The notes: a model not told the origin generated them from the sequence alone. Numbered from the stretch's first letter, positions 1-7,007 are shown. The stretch: 12,252 nucleotides of DNA from an uncultured Streptococcus sp. (GCA_902470035.1 CABREZ010000038.1:1-12252), one strand, 5' to 3'. Translations and numbers: made by a program.

Positions 1-748
1 TTCCAAAGGTCTCCTTGAGCTGGCTAACCGTTCCATCAAAAATCTCTTGCCCCTTATCAATCATAAAAATCCGATCACAGAGTTGCTCAATATCACTCAA
101 ATCATGAGTAGTCAAGAGAATAGTTGTCTCTTCCTCCTGATTAATCTGGGTGATAGCACGTCGAATGTTATCCTTGACCGACACATCCAAACCAATAGTC
201 GGCTCATCTAAAAAGAGAACTTTGGGATTGTGAAGCAAGGAAGCCGCAATATCCGCCCGCATCCGTTGACCTAGTGAAAGAGTCCGCACAGGATCCTTGA
301 TAAATTCCTTCAAATCCAAAACTTCATTCAAAAAGTCCATGCGCTTATGGAAAAGCGAGTCCGGTACATCATAAATCTCTTTCAAAACCGTGTAGGTCTC
401 TTGCAGTGCCAAATCCCACCATAGCTGGGTGCGTTGCCCAAAAACAACCCCAATATCCTTGACATAATCTTGGCGATTGTCCTGCGGAATCTTGCCATTA
501 ATCCGACAAAAACCAGATGTCGGTTTCAAAATACCTGTCAGCATTTTGATGGTGGTTGACTTCCCAGCACCATTTGCCCCGATAAATCCTAAAATCTGCC
601 CTTTTGGAACTTCAAAAGTTAAATCCTTGACCGCTTCAAAGGTCTGCTTTTCAGGATGAATAAAGGAGCGCAAGGCTCCCTTTAACCCCGGCTCCTTAAC
701 TGTCTTCACAAAATTTTTCTGAAGATGTTGCACTTCTATCATTGCCAT
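1..748 (-). CDS. ABC-2 type transporter, ATP-binding subunit (3' end outside the window)
   Basis: This is the ATPase of an ABC exporter of the NatA/YhaQ-like kind; the substrate is unknown and the membrane partners would lie beyond the left edge. 249 codons are visible and the frame is open to the edge. Seen in the translation: Walker A GANGAGKST (residues 57-65), Q-loop Gln105 in VVFGQRTQ, signature LSLGQ (157-161), Walker B VLFLDEPT with Glu182, and the switch His215 in TTHD. A stretch before Walker A (about residues 15-35, with EPGLKGALRSF) is typical of the uncharacterised COG4586-like ATPases rather than of short drug-export ATPases. The start at 748 is preferred over Met3 (742) because AGGGAG lies 6 bases upstream of it. 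It is transcribed from its own promoter, 858-886, overlapped by a cre-like box. The family call is firm; the transported compound cannot be inferred. Confidence 0.93.
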   Translation of the reverse strand, partial: MAMIEVQHLQKNFVKTVKEPGLKGALRSFIHPEKQTFEAVKDLTFEVPKGQILGFIGANGAGKSTTIKMLTGILKPTSGFCRINGKIPQDNRQDYVKDIGVVFGQRTQLWWDLALQETYTVLKEIYDVPDSLFHKRMDFLNEVLDLKEFIKDPVRTLSLGQRMRADIAASLLHNPKVLFLDEPTIGLDVSVKDNIRRAITQINQEEETTILLTTHDLSDIEQLCDRIFMIDKGQEIFDGTVSQLKETFG

Positions 749-857
749 ATCTATCTCCCTATCGTAAGAAGCAACATTGTATTTTTGACTACAAATATTC
801 TAAATCCTTACTTTCTACACTTTTTCAATATTATTACAGAGGGCTTTATACCAACCT

Positions 858-886
858 ATTATAATCTAATAAAAAAAGGAATGCAA
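858..886 (-). promoter_or_regulatory. Promoter of the ABC transporter gene
   Basis: On the minus strand, -35 TTGCAT (886-881) and -10 TATAAT (863-858) are separated by 17 bases. The predicted start is near 851, giving a leader of about 103 bases before the ATPase start at 748. I saw no strong hairpin in that leader. Confidence 0.72.
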
Positions 887-895
887 GCGTTTGCT
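882..895. promoter_or_regulatory. cre-like box (CcpA site) over the ABC promoter -35
   Basis: TGCAAGCGTTTGCT on the plus strand matches the Gram-positive cre consensus TGWAARCGYTWNCW at 13 of 14 positions. It overlaps the -35 hexamer, a position expected to give catabolite repression. The match is seen; binding by CcpA is inferred. Confidence 0.55.
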
Positions 896-977
896 TATTG
901 ATTATGAAATTAGAGATTTCTCTCTTAAAATGAAACTTTTAATCAAAAATTCTGTTAAATAGTTTCCTTAAGACACC

Positions 978-1001
978 AAAAAACCTGCCCTTAGGGGCAG
1001 G
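978..1001 (-). terminator. Intrinsic terminator of the micro-transcript
   Basis: A perfect 7-bp stem (CCTGCCC at 984-990 with GGGCAGG at 995-1001) has a 4-base loop. On the minus strand it is followed by TTTTTTGG. The stem starts at the base directly after the TAG stop of the small ORF at 1002-1046. Confidence 0.8.
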
Positions 1002-1046
1002 CTACGAATTGTAAAAAGGCAAACTATTTTGATCAATCTCCATCAT
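1002..1046 (-). CDS. Putative micro-ORF, 13-14 residue peptide
   Basis: The reading frame encodes MMEIDQNSLPFYNS and then TAG. Two adjacent ATG codons are possible starts; the second (1043) is favoured because AGGAG (1054-1050) is 6 bases from it and only 3 from the first. It has an extended -10 promoter about 22 bases before the ribosome site region and a terminator abutting the stop codon, so the whole unit would be about 90 bases. The peptide has no signal sequence, no membrane segment and no cysteine. I do not recognise it. It could be a genuine micropeptide, a translated leader, or a small RNA with a chance ORF. Promoter, ribosome site, stop and terminator all being in register is the argument that it is real. 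Confidence 0.45.
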   Translation of the reverse strand: MMEIDQNSLPFYNS

Positions 1047-1074
1047 AATCTCCTAATATTAACTCAACAATTTA

Positions 1075-1083
1075 ATTATATCA
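1075..1083 (-). promoter_or_regulatory. Extended -10 promoter of the micro-transcript
   Basis: The minus strand reads TGATATAAT: a perfect TATAAT (1080-1075) with the TGn extension. No good -35 lies 16-18 bases upstream, which is usual for extended -10 promoters. The predicted start is near 1068. Confidence 0.6.
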
Positions 1084-1143
1084 TGTAAAAACTATATTGC
1101 CCCTTCAAACAAAAAATTAATACTAGAAATGAGTGAATTGTTT

Positions 1144-1158
1144 TGTTTACATTAAACA
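1144..1158. promoter_or_regulatory. LacR-like inverted repeat downstream of lacG
   Basis: TGTTTACATTAAACA has perfect TGTTT/AAACA arms around 5 bases. It matches the site at 9076-9090 (TGTTTGTAATAAACA) at 12 of 15 positions. It lies between the lac terminator and the micro-transcript promoter, centred about 83 bases upstream of the predicted start. Confidence 0.4.
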
Positions 1159-1178
1159 CTTTTCCAAATAAGAGAACC

Positions 1179-1207
1179 AAAAAAAGACCTACCCTTACGG
1201 ATAAGCC
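1179..1207 (-). terminator. lac operon terminator after lacG
   Basis: On the minus strand GGCTTATCC (1207-1199), loop GTAA and GGGTAGGTC (1194-1186) form a 9-bp stem with three G-T pairs, followed by T7. It starts 20 bases after the lacG stop. The sequence resembles the fba terminator at 9986-10013. Confidence 0.85.
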
Positions 1208-1226
1208 TTCTTACATGTTTATTTCT

Positions 1227-2633
1227 TTATTCAATCACTTGAGTTTCAGCTAATTTCTTGTACCAATGTGCAGATTTCTTAGGATAACGTTCTTGTGTAT
1301 CGAAATCAACGTAGAAGAGTCCGTAACGTTTTTCATAACCATTAGACCATGAGAAGACGTCCATGAGTGACCAAATGAAGTAGCCTTTGACGTTTGCACC
1401 ATCGGAAATCGCATCAGACAAGACTTCCAAATGTTGTTTCACATAATCGATACGGCCATCATCGTAAACAGTGTTGTCCACAAACTCATCTTTGTAGCCC
1501 AGTCCGTTTTCAGTGATGTAGATTTTCTTATAGTTTGGATAATCCGCCTTCACACGCATGATCTGATCATATAGCCCTTGAGGATAAATGATCCAGTCCC
1601 AGTCAGTGCGAGGTACATAGTCAGGAGCTACACGACGACCAACACCTTTAATTTGGTACTTAGAGCTTCCTTTTTCCCCTTTACCATTGTGGATGATTTC
1701 AGTTTCACCATCAAATGCTTCCATCCAATCACTCATGTAGTAGTTAATTCCAAGGAAGTCATTCAGGTCTTTAGCTGCTTCAAGTGCCACAAAGTCTTCG
1801 TCTCGAAGATCCAACTCACCACCATTAACTGAAAGAATGTGGTTTACACCTTCCATGGTTTTATCGGAATAGTGTCCAAGGTAGGTTGCATCTAGAATAA
1901 ACTTGTTATGGATGATATCTTCCAATTCAGCCGCCCGAACGTCTGCTGGATTTTCTGGATCCAACGGATACTTAGTTGGAAGGGCGTGAACAACTCCAAT
2001 TTCACCTTCATACCCTTTGTCTTTATACAATTTCACAGCACGCGCATGAGAAACCATCATATTGTGGTGTGATTGGAACACTTTGGCAAGATCATACTGA
2101 ATGCCTGGTGGGAATTTACCGACTAAGTATTGACCATCACCGATTGGGCCAATTTCATTGAAGGTTGTCCAATAGTTGACTTCTGGGAATTCTTCAAAAC
2201 AGAAGGCTGCATAATCAACGAAATGGTCCATATTCTCACGATTCAAGAAATCTCCATTTGAGTGAAGAGCTTCTGGTGTATCAAAGTGATGGAGGGTTAC
2301 AAAAGGTTCTACATTGTGCTTGTGGCATTCATCAAATAAATTATGATAAAACTCGACACCTTTAGGATTTACCTCACCATATCCTGTCGGAAAAATCCGT
2401 GACCAAGCGATTGAAATACGAATACCATTGACGCCATACTCTTCTGCTAGTTTGAGGTCAACTGGATATTTATGGTAGAAATCGCTTGCTGGTTCTGCTG
2501 TATACCAATAGTTATCAGCTAAGTATTTGTCCCAAGCAACTGGTCCTTTTCCGTCAGTATGGGTAGCTCCTTCTGCTTGATAGGCAGCCGTTGCCCCACC
2601 AAAAATAAAATCTTTAGGAAGTGTTTTTGTCAT
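1227..2633 (-). CDS. lacG: 6-phospho-beta-galactosidase LacG
   Basis: A cytoplasmic glycoside hydrolase family 1 enzyme that splits lactose-6-phosphate, the product of the LacEF permease, into glucose and galactose-6-phosphate. It is 468 residues, the usual LacG length. The N-terminal FIFGGATAAYQAEG is typical of family 1. The acid/base is Glu160 in TFNE and the nucleophile is Glu375 in ITEN. The phosphate-binding residues known from lactococcal LacG are at the same positions here: Ser428, Lys435 and Tyr437. That distinguishes it from unphosphorylated-substrate beta-glucosidases. The frame is open 24 codons further upstream to 2705. The start at 2633 (MTKTLPKDF) is chosen because AGGTGA lies just before it and it gives the family's N-terminus. 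It is the last gene of the operon, separated from lacE by 213 structured bases. Confidence 0.97.
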   Translation of the reverse strand: MTKTLPKDFIFGGATAAYQAEGATHTDGKGPVAWDKYLADNYWYTAEPASDFYHKYPVDLKLAEEYGVNGIRISIAWSRIFPTGYGEVNPKGVEFYHNLFDECHKHNVEPFVTLHHFDTPEALHSNGDFLNRENMDHFVDYAAFCFEEFPEVNYWTTFNEIGPIGDGQYLVGKFPPGIQYDLAKVFQSHHNMMVSHARAVKLYKDKGYEGEIGVVHALPTKYPLDPENPADVRAAELEDIIHNKFILDATYLGHYSDKTMEGVNHILSVNGGELDLRDEDFVALEAAKDLNDFLGINYYMSDWMEAFDGETEIIHNGKGEKGSSKYQIKGVGRRVAPDYVPRTDWDWIIYPQGLYDQIMRVKADYPNYKKIYITENGLGYKDEFVDNTVYDDGRIDYVKQHLEVLSDAISDGANVKGYFIWSLMDVFSWSNGYEKRYGLFYVDFDTQERYPKKSAHWYKKLAETQVIE

Positions 2634-2846
2634 TTTTTCACCTATTTCTTGATTGGATAAAATGAAAAGTGAGGGGAGAGGAGTTAGTGAGCCATCCATC
2701 TCCATCTCACTTCTTGTTCCAAGCCACCGAATTGTGACATGAGGAGGTAAAAACGATATATTTTTACCGACGAATTAACAAGTCGATTAGGAAAATCGCC
2801 ATAGCGATTTCCGTTACGATAGGAGACTGTTTCACAGTCCCTATCG
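2634..2846 (-). other. lacE-lacG intergenic region with three stem-loops
   Basis: This gap is long for an otherwise compact operon. Reading the minus strand: hairpin 1 (2847-2816) has 14 bp with one bulged T and loop GAA, and its first base is the last base of the lacE stop. Hairpin 2 (2812-2790) has 9 bp with one bulged T and loop TATG. Hairpin 3 (2768-2746) pairs GGTAAAAA with TTTTTACC. Its T-run is inside the stem, so it is a weak terminator at best. The remaining bases up to lacG are purine-rich with GATGG repeats, and I see no promoter there. The likely roles are protecting or processing the upstream message, or partial termination that lowers lacG. Confidence 0.6.
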
Positions 2847-4541
2847 TTAATCGAATTGAGCTTGAACGAATGCGAGAGCGCCTTTACCATCACGAGTCAA
2901 CTTGATGTATTGAGCTCCTTCAGTCTTAGCCAATTTGATGCCTAGTTTATCTGTTTCAGCCTTCATATCTTCGAAGTTGGAAGCAACCTGAGGCGCCAAG
3001 ATAACAAGGTCAAATTCTGGCAACATTTCACGGTGGGCTCCATAGCCACCTGCTGCAGCTTTAACTGGAACTTTATACTCTTCTGCGGCTTTATTCAAAG
3101 CATTGGCAAGAAGACCACTTGTTCCTCCACCCGCACAAAGAACGAGGACGTTTGTTTCTTCAGTAATTGTATTTTGTGCTGATTCTACTCCAGCTTTTGC
3201 AAGAATAGCATCTGCTTTTGCAGTGTTAAAGTTTGCAGCTACTTTATCTTTTAATTCATCATTAGCTTTACCTGAACGTTCTTCTTCAAGAATTTGTTCA
3301 TCATAAACCTTGAGGAATGGATAGTAGATAGCAATATCTACTACAATTAACAATGCTGCAAGAGCGAATGATAAGAACTGGAAGTTTGTACCAAGAACAA
3401 TACCAAGAGGTCCTGGTGTAGTCCATGGAAGGTTGGCAGTAAATGAGTTCATGCCAAGTGTTTCAATAAAGAACTTAAAGATCCATACGTTTGCAATTGG
3501 TGCAAAGATGAATGGGATAAAGAAGATCGGGTTCAAAACAAGTGGTGCACCAAACAAGATTGGTTCGTTTACACCAAAGAATGTAGGAACTACTGAAGCG
3601 CGTCCAATAGCACGATTTCGTTTCGATTTACATAACCACATAAACATGAATGGAACCACAAGAGTTGCCCCTGTACCACCCATAGTAACGATAAACATTT
3701 GTGTACCAGATGTAAGGATCTTATCAGCGTGCATACCTTGTTGAAGAAGGTTCAAGTTGACTTCAGCATTTGCATAAGTGATCGCTGCAATCGCAGGCTC
3801 AACGATAGATGGGCCGTGAATACCAATAAACCAGAAGAATGCAAAGGCACCGAAAATAATCGTAATACCAACATAACCGTCTGCTGCTGAGAATAGAGGC
3901 GCAAGAAGAGTACCAATAGATTCAGCTACTGTTACACCAAGACTACCCTTCACAATCAGTTCAAGTCCATAAAGGAGAACGACAGATACAGTGAATGGGA
4001 TCAAGTCTTTAAATACTTGAGAGATATTTGGTGGAACTTCGTCTGGCATGCGAATAGTAACATTATTTTTCACGCAGACTTTGTAAACATTAACGGTAAC
4101 GAAGGCTGCAATAAAGGCTGTCAAAAGACCTTTTGTTCCCATGAAGGCAGTCAGGAAACCTCCTTCTTTCGCTGGTTCAGCTGCCATTAGAAGGAAACCA
4201 ACCATAGATGCCAACATGGTTGACAAGAAGTTGATCTGGTTTGTTGCAGGTAAATCACGGTTGACAGAATCTGTCAAAGCTTTGGCTGTGGTTCCACCTA
4301 CGAAGAAAGCCAGAATTCCCATCGAATAGCTATAAGGTGTCATCAAGAAATTCTCAATTTCTTTTGACCAATGGAAGCCCCACGCATTTGGGACGTAAGC
4401 AATCAATATAAAGATAGACGAGAATAAGATCACAGGCATCCCCGCGATAAATCCATCACGAATCGCACGCAAATATTTATTACGAGAAATCTTCTCGAAG
4501 AAAGGTTTTCCTTTCTCAATTAATTCAATTAATTTATGCAT
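2847..4541 (-). CDS. lacE: Lactose PTS permease, EIIBC component LacE
   Basis: The membrane permease and second phosphoryl carrier of the lactose phosphotransferase system. It moves lactose in and releases lactose-6-phosphate. It has 564 residues. The EIIC part (about 1-415) holds many hydrophobic membrane segments, the GIHGP motif with His242 and the NEPILFG motif with Glu326. A polar Ala/Lys/Glu-rich linker (about 415-460) leads to the EIIB domain (about 463-564). There VLVLCAGGGTSG carries the phosphorylated Cys469. This EIIC-EIIB fusion order is that of the Lac family. Its start overlaps the lacF stop by one base (TAATG), with AGAGGAG inside lacF, so translation is probably coupled. It receives phosphate from LacF. 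Confidence 0.97.
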   Translation of the reverse strand: MHKLIELIEKGKPFFEKISRNKYLRAIRDGFIAGMPVILFSSIFILIAYVPNAWGFHWSKEIENFLMTPYSYSMGILAFFVGGTTAKALTDSVNRDLPATNQINFLSTMLASMVGFLLMAAEPAKEGGFLTAFMGTKGLLTAFIAAFVTVNVYKVCVKNNVTIRMPDEVPPNISQVFKDLIPFTVSVVLLYGLELIVKGSLGVTVAESIGTLLAPLFSAADGYVGITIIFGAFAFFWFIGIHGPSIVEPAIAAITYANAEVNLNLLQQGMHADKILTSGTQMFIVTMGGTGATLVVPFMFMWLCKSKRNRAIGRASVVPTFFGVNEPILFGAPLVLNPIFFIPFIFAPIANVWIFKFFIETLGMNSFTANLPWTTPGPLGIVLGTNFQFLSFALAALLIVVDIAIYYPFLKVYDEQILEEERSGKANDELKDKVAANFNTAKADAILAKAGVESAQNTITEETNVLVLCAGGGTSGLLANALNKAAEEYKVPVKAAAGGYGAHREMLPEFDLVILAPQVASNFEDMKAETDKLGIKLAKTEGAQYIKLTRDGKGALAFVQAQFD

Positions 4542-4858
4542 TATTTAGCTCCTCTTTTGTATAGTTCAATGAGATGATGAATCACATCTTTTAATAGGAT
4601 CGTTGTCATTAAGTGGTCCTGTCCATGCATCATGGTAATGCTGTAGGGGAGGTCTTCTCCTGCTGCTTCTTGCGCTAGCATAGTTGTTTGAGACTTGTGA
4701 GCCTCTGCGATACAGCTTCCTGCTTCTTCTACCAAGCTTTCCGCTTGAGCGAAGTCACCCTTCTCAGCCGCCTTGAGGGCCTCCAAGAGTTTAGAACGAG
4801 CATCCCCTGCATACGCAACGATCTCAAAACCTAATAGTGTCATTTCTTCTTTGGTCAT
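4541..4858 (-). CDS. lacF: Lactose PTS EIIA component LacF
   Basis: A cytoplasmic phosphoryl carrier between HPr and the EIIB domain of LacE. It has 105 residues, standard for the all-helical, trimeric EIIA-Lac family. The phosphorylated histidine is His78 in TMMHGQDH, followed by Asp81 and His82; Asp81 is the metal-binding residue known in this family. The frame is open to a TTG at 4873, but that position lies inside the ribosome site GGAGG, which is spaced 8 bases from the ATG at 4858. The ATG is therefore the start. The gene lies 42 bases after lacT and overlaps lacE by one base. Confidence 0.96.
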   Translation of the reverse strand: MTKEEMTLLGFEIVAYAGDARSKLLEALKAAEKGDFAQAESLVEEAGSCIAEAHKSQTTMLAQEAAGEDLPYSITMMHGQDHLMTTILLKDVIHHLIELYKRGAK

Positions 4859-4900
4859 GACCAATTCCTCCAATTTGAATTTCTTAATTTTTAAAAGTTG

Positions 4901-5734
4901 TTACAATAAGCGTTGAATGTGCAAGACCAGATAGACCCGTTCACTCTTGTACAAGTCAACCCCGGTCTCCCTAGAAATCACATCATAAATCTTGGAACCA
5001 ATCTCAAAGGCTTTGGGATAGGAGCTTTTGATATGTTCCTCCATATCTAGAAGCGATTGATTATCATCCCGATTGCGATCCAGGTAATCCAAGAAGTAGT
5101 TAAGATGAATCATGAAACGATCATAAAAGTTGTTGTTGGTCTCGGTTCGTTTGATTGAATAACTATCCAAAACCTCTTCCACAGCTTTTAAGATTTCTTT
5201 GCGCTGGTCCATGGAATCCACGACCTCCACTCCATTTTCACCTTCTGCATTGATGAAATGATAGGCGATACGAGTGACCTCATCTTCAGGGAAGCTAGTT
5301 GTGAGCTTCTCCCGATAGATATCAACTGCCTCTTTAGCAATCTCAAAAGCCACTGGGTAGTTTTCTGAGATATCCAAAAGATTACTTTCCTTATACCTGC
5401 CTTGAGTCACTGCCTGGTATGAGCAAAACATGTGGTCGGTCAAGGTCACATAGATATATTCTTGAACGGGGTAGTGATACTTTTTGCTCAAGTAATCAAT
5501 CATCTCGTAGGTCACTGTGATGAAGTCTAATGGAACATCTTTTAACAGGGTCATAAAGTTCTCTCGGGATTCCTCTGTTTTCATCCGAAAGAGCTTTTCT
5601 ACCTTTTCTTTAGGGACTAGGTCGCCCTTCTTTTTGCCAAAAATAATTCCTTTTCCAATGACAATCAGTTCTTCCCCTTTGTCATTCCTCACCAGAGCAA
5701 CATTGTGATTGAGTGGATTTAAAATCCGATACAT
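4901..5734 (-). CDS. lacT: BglG-family transcription antiterminator LacT
   Basis: An RNA-binding antiterminator that lets RNA polymerase pass the terminator in its own leader when lactose is being transported. It has 277 residues: an N-terminal CAT RNA-binding domain (about 1-55, with LNHNVALV and GKGIIFGKKKGD) and two PTS regulation domains. The expected phosphorylatable histidines are all present: His101 and His159 in the first PRD, His210 and His272 in the second. By family knowledge, LacE/LacF phosphorylation should inhibit it and HPr phosphorylation may activate it. AAGGAG lies 6 bases before the start. The neighbouring lacFE, and the terminator with overlapping hairpin at 5773-5854, identify its likely target. 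Confidence 0.93.
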   Translation of the reverse strand: MYRILNPLNHNVALVRNDKGEELIVIGKGIIFGKKKGDLVPKEKVEKLFRMKTEESRENFMTLLKDVPLDFITVTYEMIDYLSKKYHYPVQEYIYVTLTDHMFCSYQAVTQGRYKESNLLDISENYPVAFEIAKEAVDIYREKLTTSFPEDEVTRIAYHFINAEGENGVEVVDSMDQRKEILKAVEEVLDSYSIKRTETNNNFYDRFMIHLNYFLDYLDRNRDDNQSLLDMEEHIKSSYPKAFEIGSKIYDVISRETGVDLYKSERVYLVLHIQRLL

Positions 5735-5772
5735 GGTACTCTCCTTGCTAGTTTATTTAAGGTTAAGGGTAT

Positions 5773-5826
5773 AAAAAATGACCACAAATGAGATCAGAGA
5801 AGTTCCTCCCCGATTCATCTGTGATC
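5773..5826 (-). terminator. Leader terminator upstream of lacT
   Basis: On the minus strand GATCACAGATGA (5826-5815) pairs with TCATTTGTGGTC (5791-5780) over 12 bp with two G-T pairs. An inner 9-bp helix closes on loop GAAC, and ATTTTTTAT follows. It lies between the internal promoter and lacT. This position and strength fit a regulated leader terminator. Confidence 0.8.
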
Positions 5827-5854
5827 ATGCGTAATCTAACTTACTAACACTCAC
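5821..5854 (-). promoter_or_regulatory. Candidate ribonucleic antiterminator (RAT) for LacT
   Basis: On the minus strand GTGA (5854-5851) pairs with TCAC (5824-5821), TG with CA, and GTAA (5844-5841) with TTAC (5834-5831) around a 6-base loop. The result is a bulged short hairpin of about 34 bases. Its 3' arm is also part of the 5' arm of the leader terminator, so the two structures exclude each other, as in BglG/LacT systems. Primary sequence similarity to the classical RAT is limited, so the hairpin boundaries are a prediction. Confidence 0.5.
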
Positions 5855-5875
5855 CTTGTATTCACTTATGGATTA

Positions 5876-5904
5876 AGTATAGCACACGCTTTTGTTTTTG
5901 TAAA
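5876..5904 (-). promoter_or_regulatory. Internal lac promoter for lacTFEG
   Basis: On the minus strand TTTACA (5904-5899), 17 bases, then TATACT (5881-5876). The predicted start is near 5869, with a leader of about 135 bases containing the candidate RAT and terminator. Confidence 0.72.
5881..5894. promoter_or_regulatory. cre-like box in the lacTFEG promoter
   Basis: CAAAAGCGTGTGCT on the minus strand matches TGWAARCGYTWNCW at 11 of 14 positions. It sits in the -35/-10 spacer and touches the -10, where CcpA binding would block the promoter. CcpA control is inferred. Confidence 0.45.
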
Positions 5905-5932
5905 CCCTTTCTTAACAACTTTTTAACTTTTT

Positions 5933-5947
5933 TGTTTTTTTCTAACA
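5933..5947. promoter_or_regulatory. Weak LacR-like inverted repeat before the lacT promoter
   Basis: TGTTTTTTTCTAACA on the plus strand fits TGTTT-N5-AAACA with one arm mismatch. It is centred about 71 bases upstream of the predicted start. The T-rich background makes a chance match possible. Confidence 0.25.
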
Positions 5948-6025
5948 AATAGCTGTTTATCGTTGTATTCTCTGGGCTCTTCAAGGAAATTCGAACGCCC
6001 ATCGTTAAAGGAGTGGTCTACACTG

Positions 6026-7006
6026 TTAAATACGCTCTTTCCAAGAAGTTGCGACTTGGTCCAAGACTTGGTTGAGTTCTTCAATGTTGCGACGACCTTC
6101 GGTACGCAACCATTCACGAGCTGCTTCTTCCCCATTCTTGATGTAGGCTTCTACAGATCCAGCCCAAGTTGCACGGCCACAAAGAACTCCATTAATGTTC
6201 GCTCCTGCTTCATGGGCAAAGACTAAAGTTTCTTGGAAGAGTTTAGCAGAAACACCTGCACTTAAGTAGATGTATGGAAGGTTAGTTGCTGCTTCTTGTT
6301 CTTTAAAGAAGGCTGCAGCTTCTTCACGACTGTGCACAATTTCTCCATCGCCAAAACCTTCTACGTATTTGACGTTGACAGGAACTTCTACTTTCAAAAC
6401 ATCGATGTTAAAGCGTGGGTCTGAGAAGACTTTCATCGCTTCGATGACTTTGCGAGGTTTCACTTTAGCGTATTCTACAGAACCTGCATCAGCGATTGTT
6501 TCATCGTAAGCCAAGATTTCAAGGAAGAATGGAATTTCTTCTGCCGCGCATTCTGAACCGATGCGTTCGATGTAGGCTTGTTTTTCTTGGTTGAGTTCAT
6601 CAGCACTATCCACATCATAGTAGAGCAAGAATTTCACTGCATCTGCACCTTGTTCTTTGATGCGTTTAGCTGACCAAAGGTTGAGGCAGTCTGGCAGACG
6701 CTTGGTGCTTGAAGTGTCGTAGCCTGTTTTTTCATAAGCCAACAAGAGCCCTGCTTCCGCATCCAAAACCTTAGTCGCTGGAAGTCCATACTCAGGATCC
6801 AAGAGCATAGAAGATGCGAATGGTGTCAATTCTTCAGCCACTAGGACCTTCAACTCTTCCATTTGAGCAACGGTTGGTTCTGTGTCTTGATACTGAGCCA
6901 TGAGGCGTTTCAAAGCGCCGCGTTGGTCAAAGGCCAAGGCTGAGATCACACCCTCTTTGGTGCTCAATTTTTCTAAATAGTTGCGTTTTTGTTCTGTTAA
7001 TACCAT
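6026..7006 (-). CDS. lacD: Tagatose 1,6-bisphosphate aldolase LacD
   Basis: A class I (Schiff-base) aldolase that cleaves tagatose 1,6-bisphosphate to dihydroxyacetone phosphate and glyceraldehyde 3-phosphate, ending the pathway. It is 326 residues, the family length. The Schiff-base lysine is Lys205 in VLKVEVPV. Lys125 (DAVKF) and Glu163 (FFLEIL) are at the positions of the other active-site residues described for streptococcal LacD. Phosphate-binding GVLCGRATW is near 273-281. Its ATG is one base after the lacC stop, and the ribosome site lies inside the end of lacC. Nothing suggests it is the regulatory LacD.1 paralogue known from S. pyogenes; the complete operon around it argues for the catabolic role. 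A 291-base control region follows before lacT. Confidence 0.96.
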   Translation of the reverse strand: MVLTEQKRNYLEKLSTKEGVISALAFDQRGALKRLMAQYQDTEPTVAQMEELKVLVAEELTPFASSMLLDPEYGLPATKVLDAEAGLLLAYEKTGYDTSSTKRLPDCLNLWSAKRIKEQGADAVKFLLYYDVDSADELNQEKQAYIERIGSECAAEEIPFFLEILAYDETIADAGSVEYAKVKPRKVIEAMKVFSDPRFNIDVLKVEVPVNVKYVEGFGDGEIVHSREEAAAFFKEQEAATNLPYIYLSAGVSAKLFQETLVFAHEAGANINGVLCGRATWAGSVEAYIKNGEEAAREWLRTEGRRNIEELNQVLDQVATSWKERI

Positions 7007-7007
7007 C

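Noticed and set aside
912..923. Short palindrome AGAGATTTCTCT upstream of the ABC promoter.
   Set aside because: Only 5-base arms in an AT-rich gap; no second copy or spacing that would support an operator.
2634..2705. Longer N-terminus for lacG beginning at 2705.
   Set aside because: The family N-terminus is MTKTLPKDF at 2633 with a ribosome site directly before it; the extra 24 residues are atypical.
2684..2893. Minus-strand ORF of 69 codons covering the end of lacE and the lacE-lacG gap.
   Set aside because: It is out of frame with lacE, has no ribosome site, and passes through all three hairpins; the translation resembles nothing.
4859..4873. Longer LacF starting at a TTG at 4873.
   Set aside because: The TTG overlaps the GGAGG ribosome site that serves the ATG at 4858; the resulting 105 residues are the family length, with His78 in register.
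5862..6002. Minus-strand ORF of 46 codons between lacD and lacT, encoding a Lys/Arg-rich peptide (starts MGVRISLKSPEN).
   Set aside because: There is no ribosome site before its ATG, it runs through the lacT promoter and -10, and its lysine content follows from the A-rich run.
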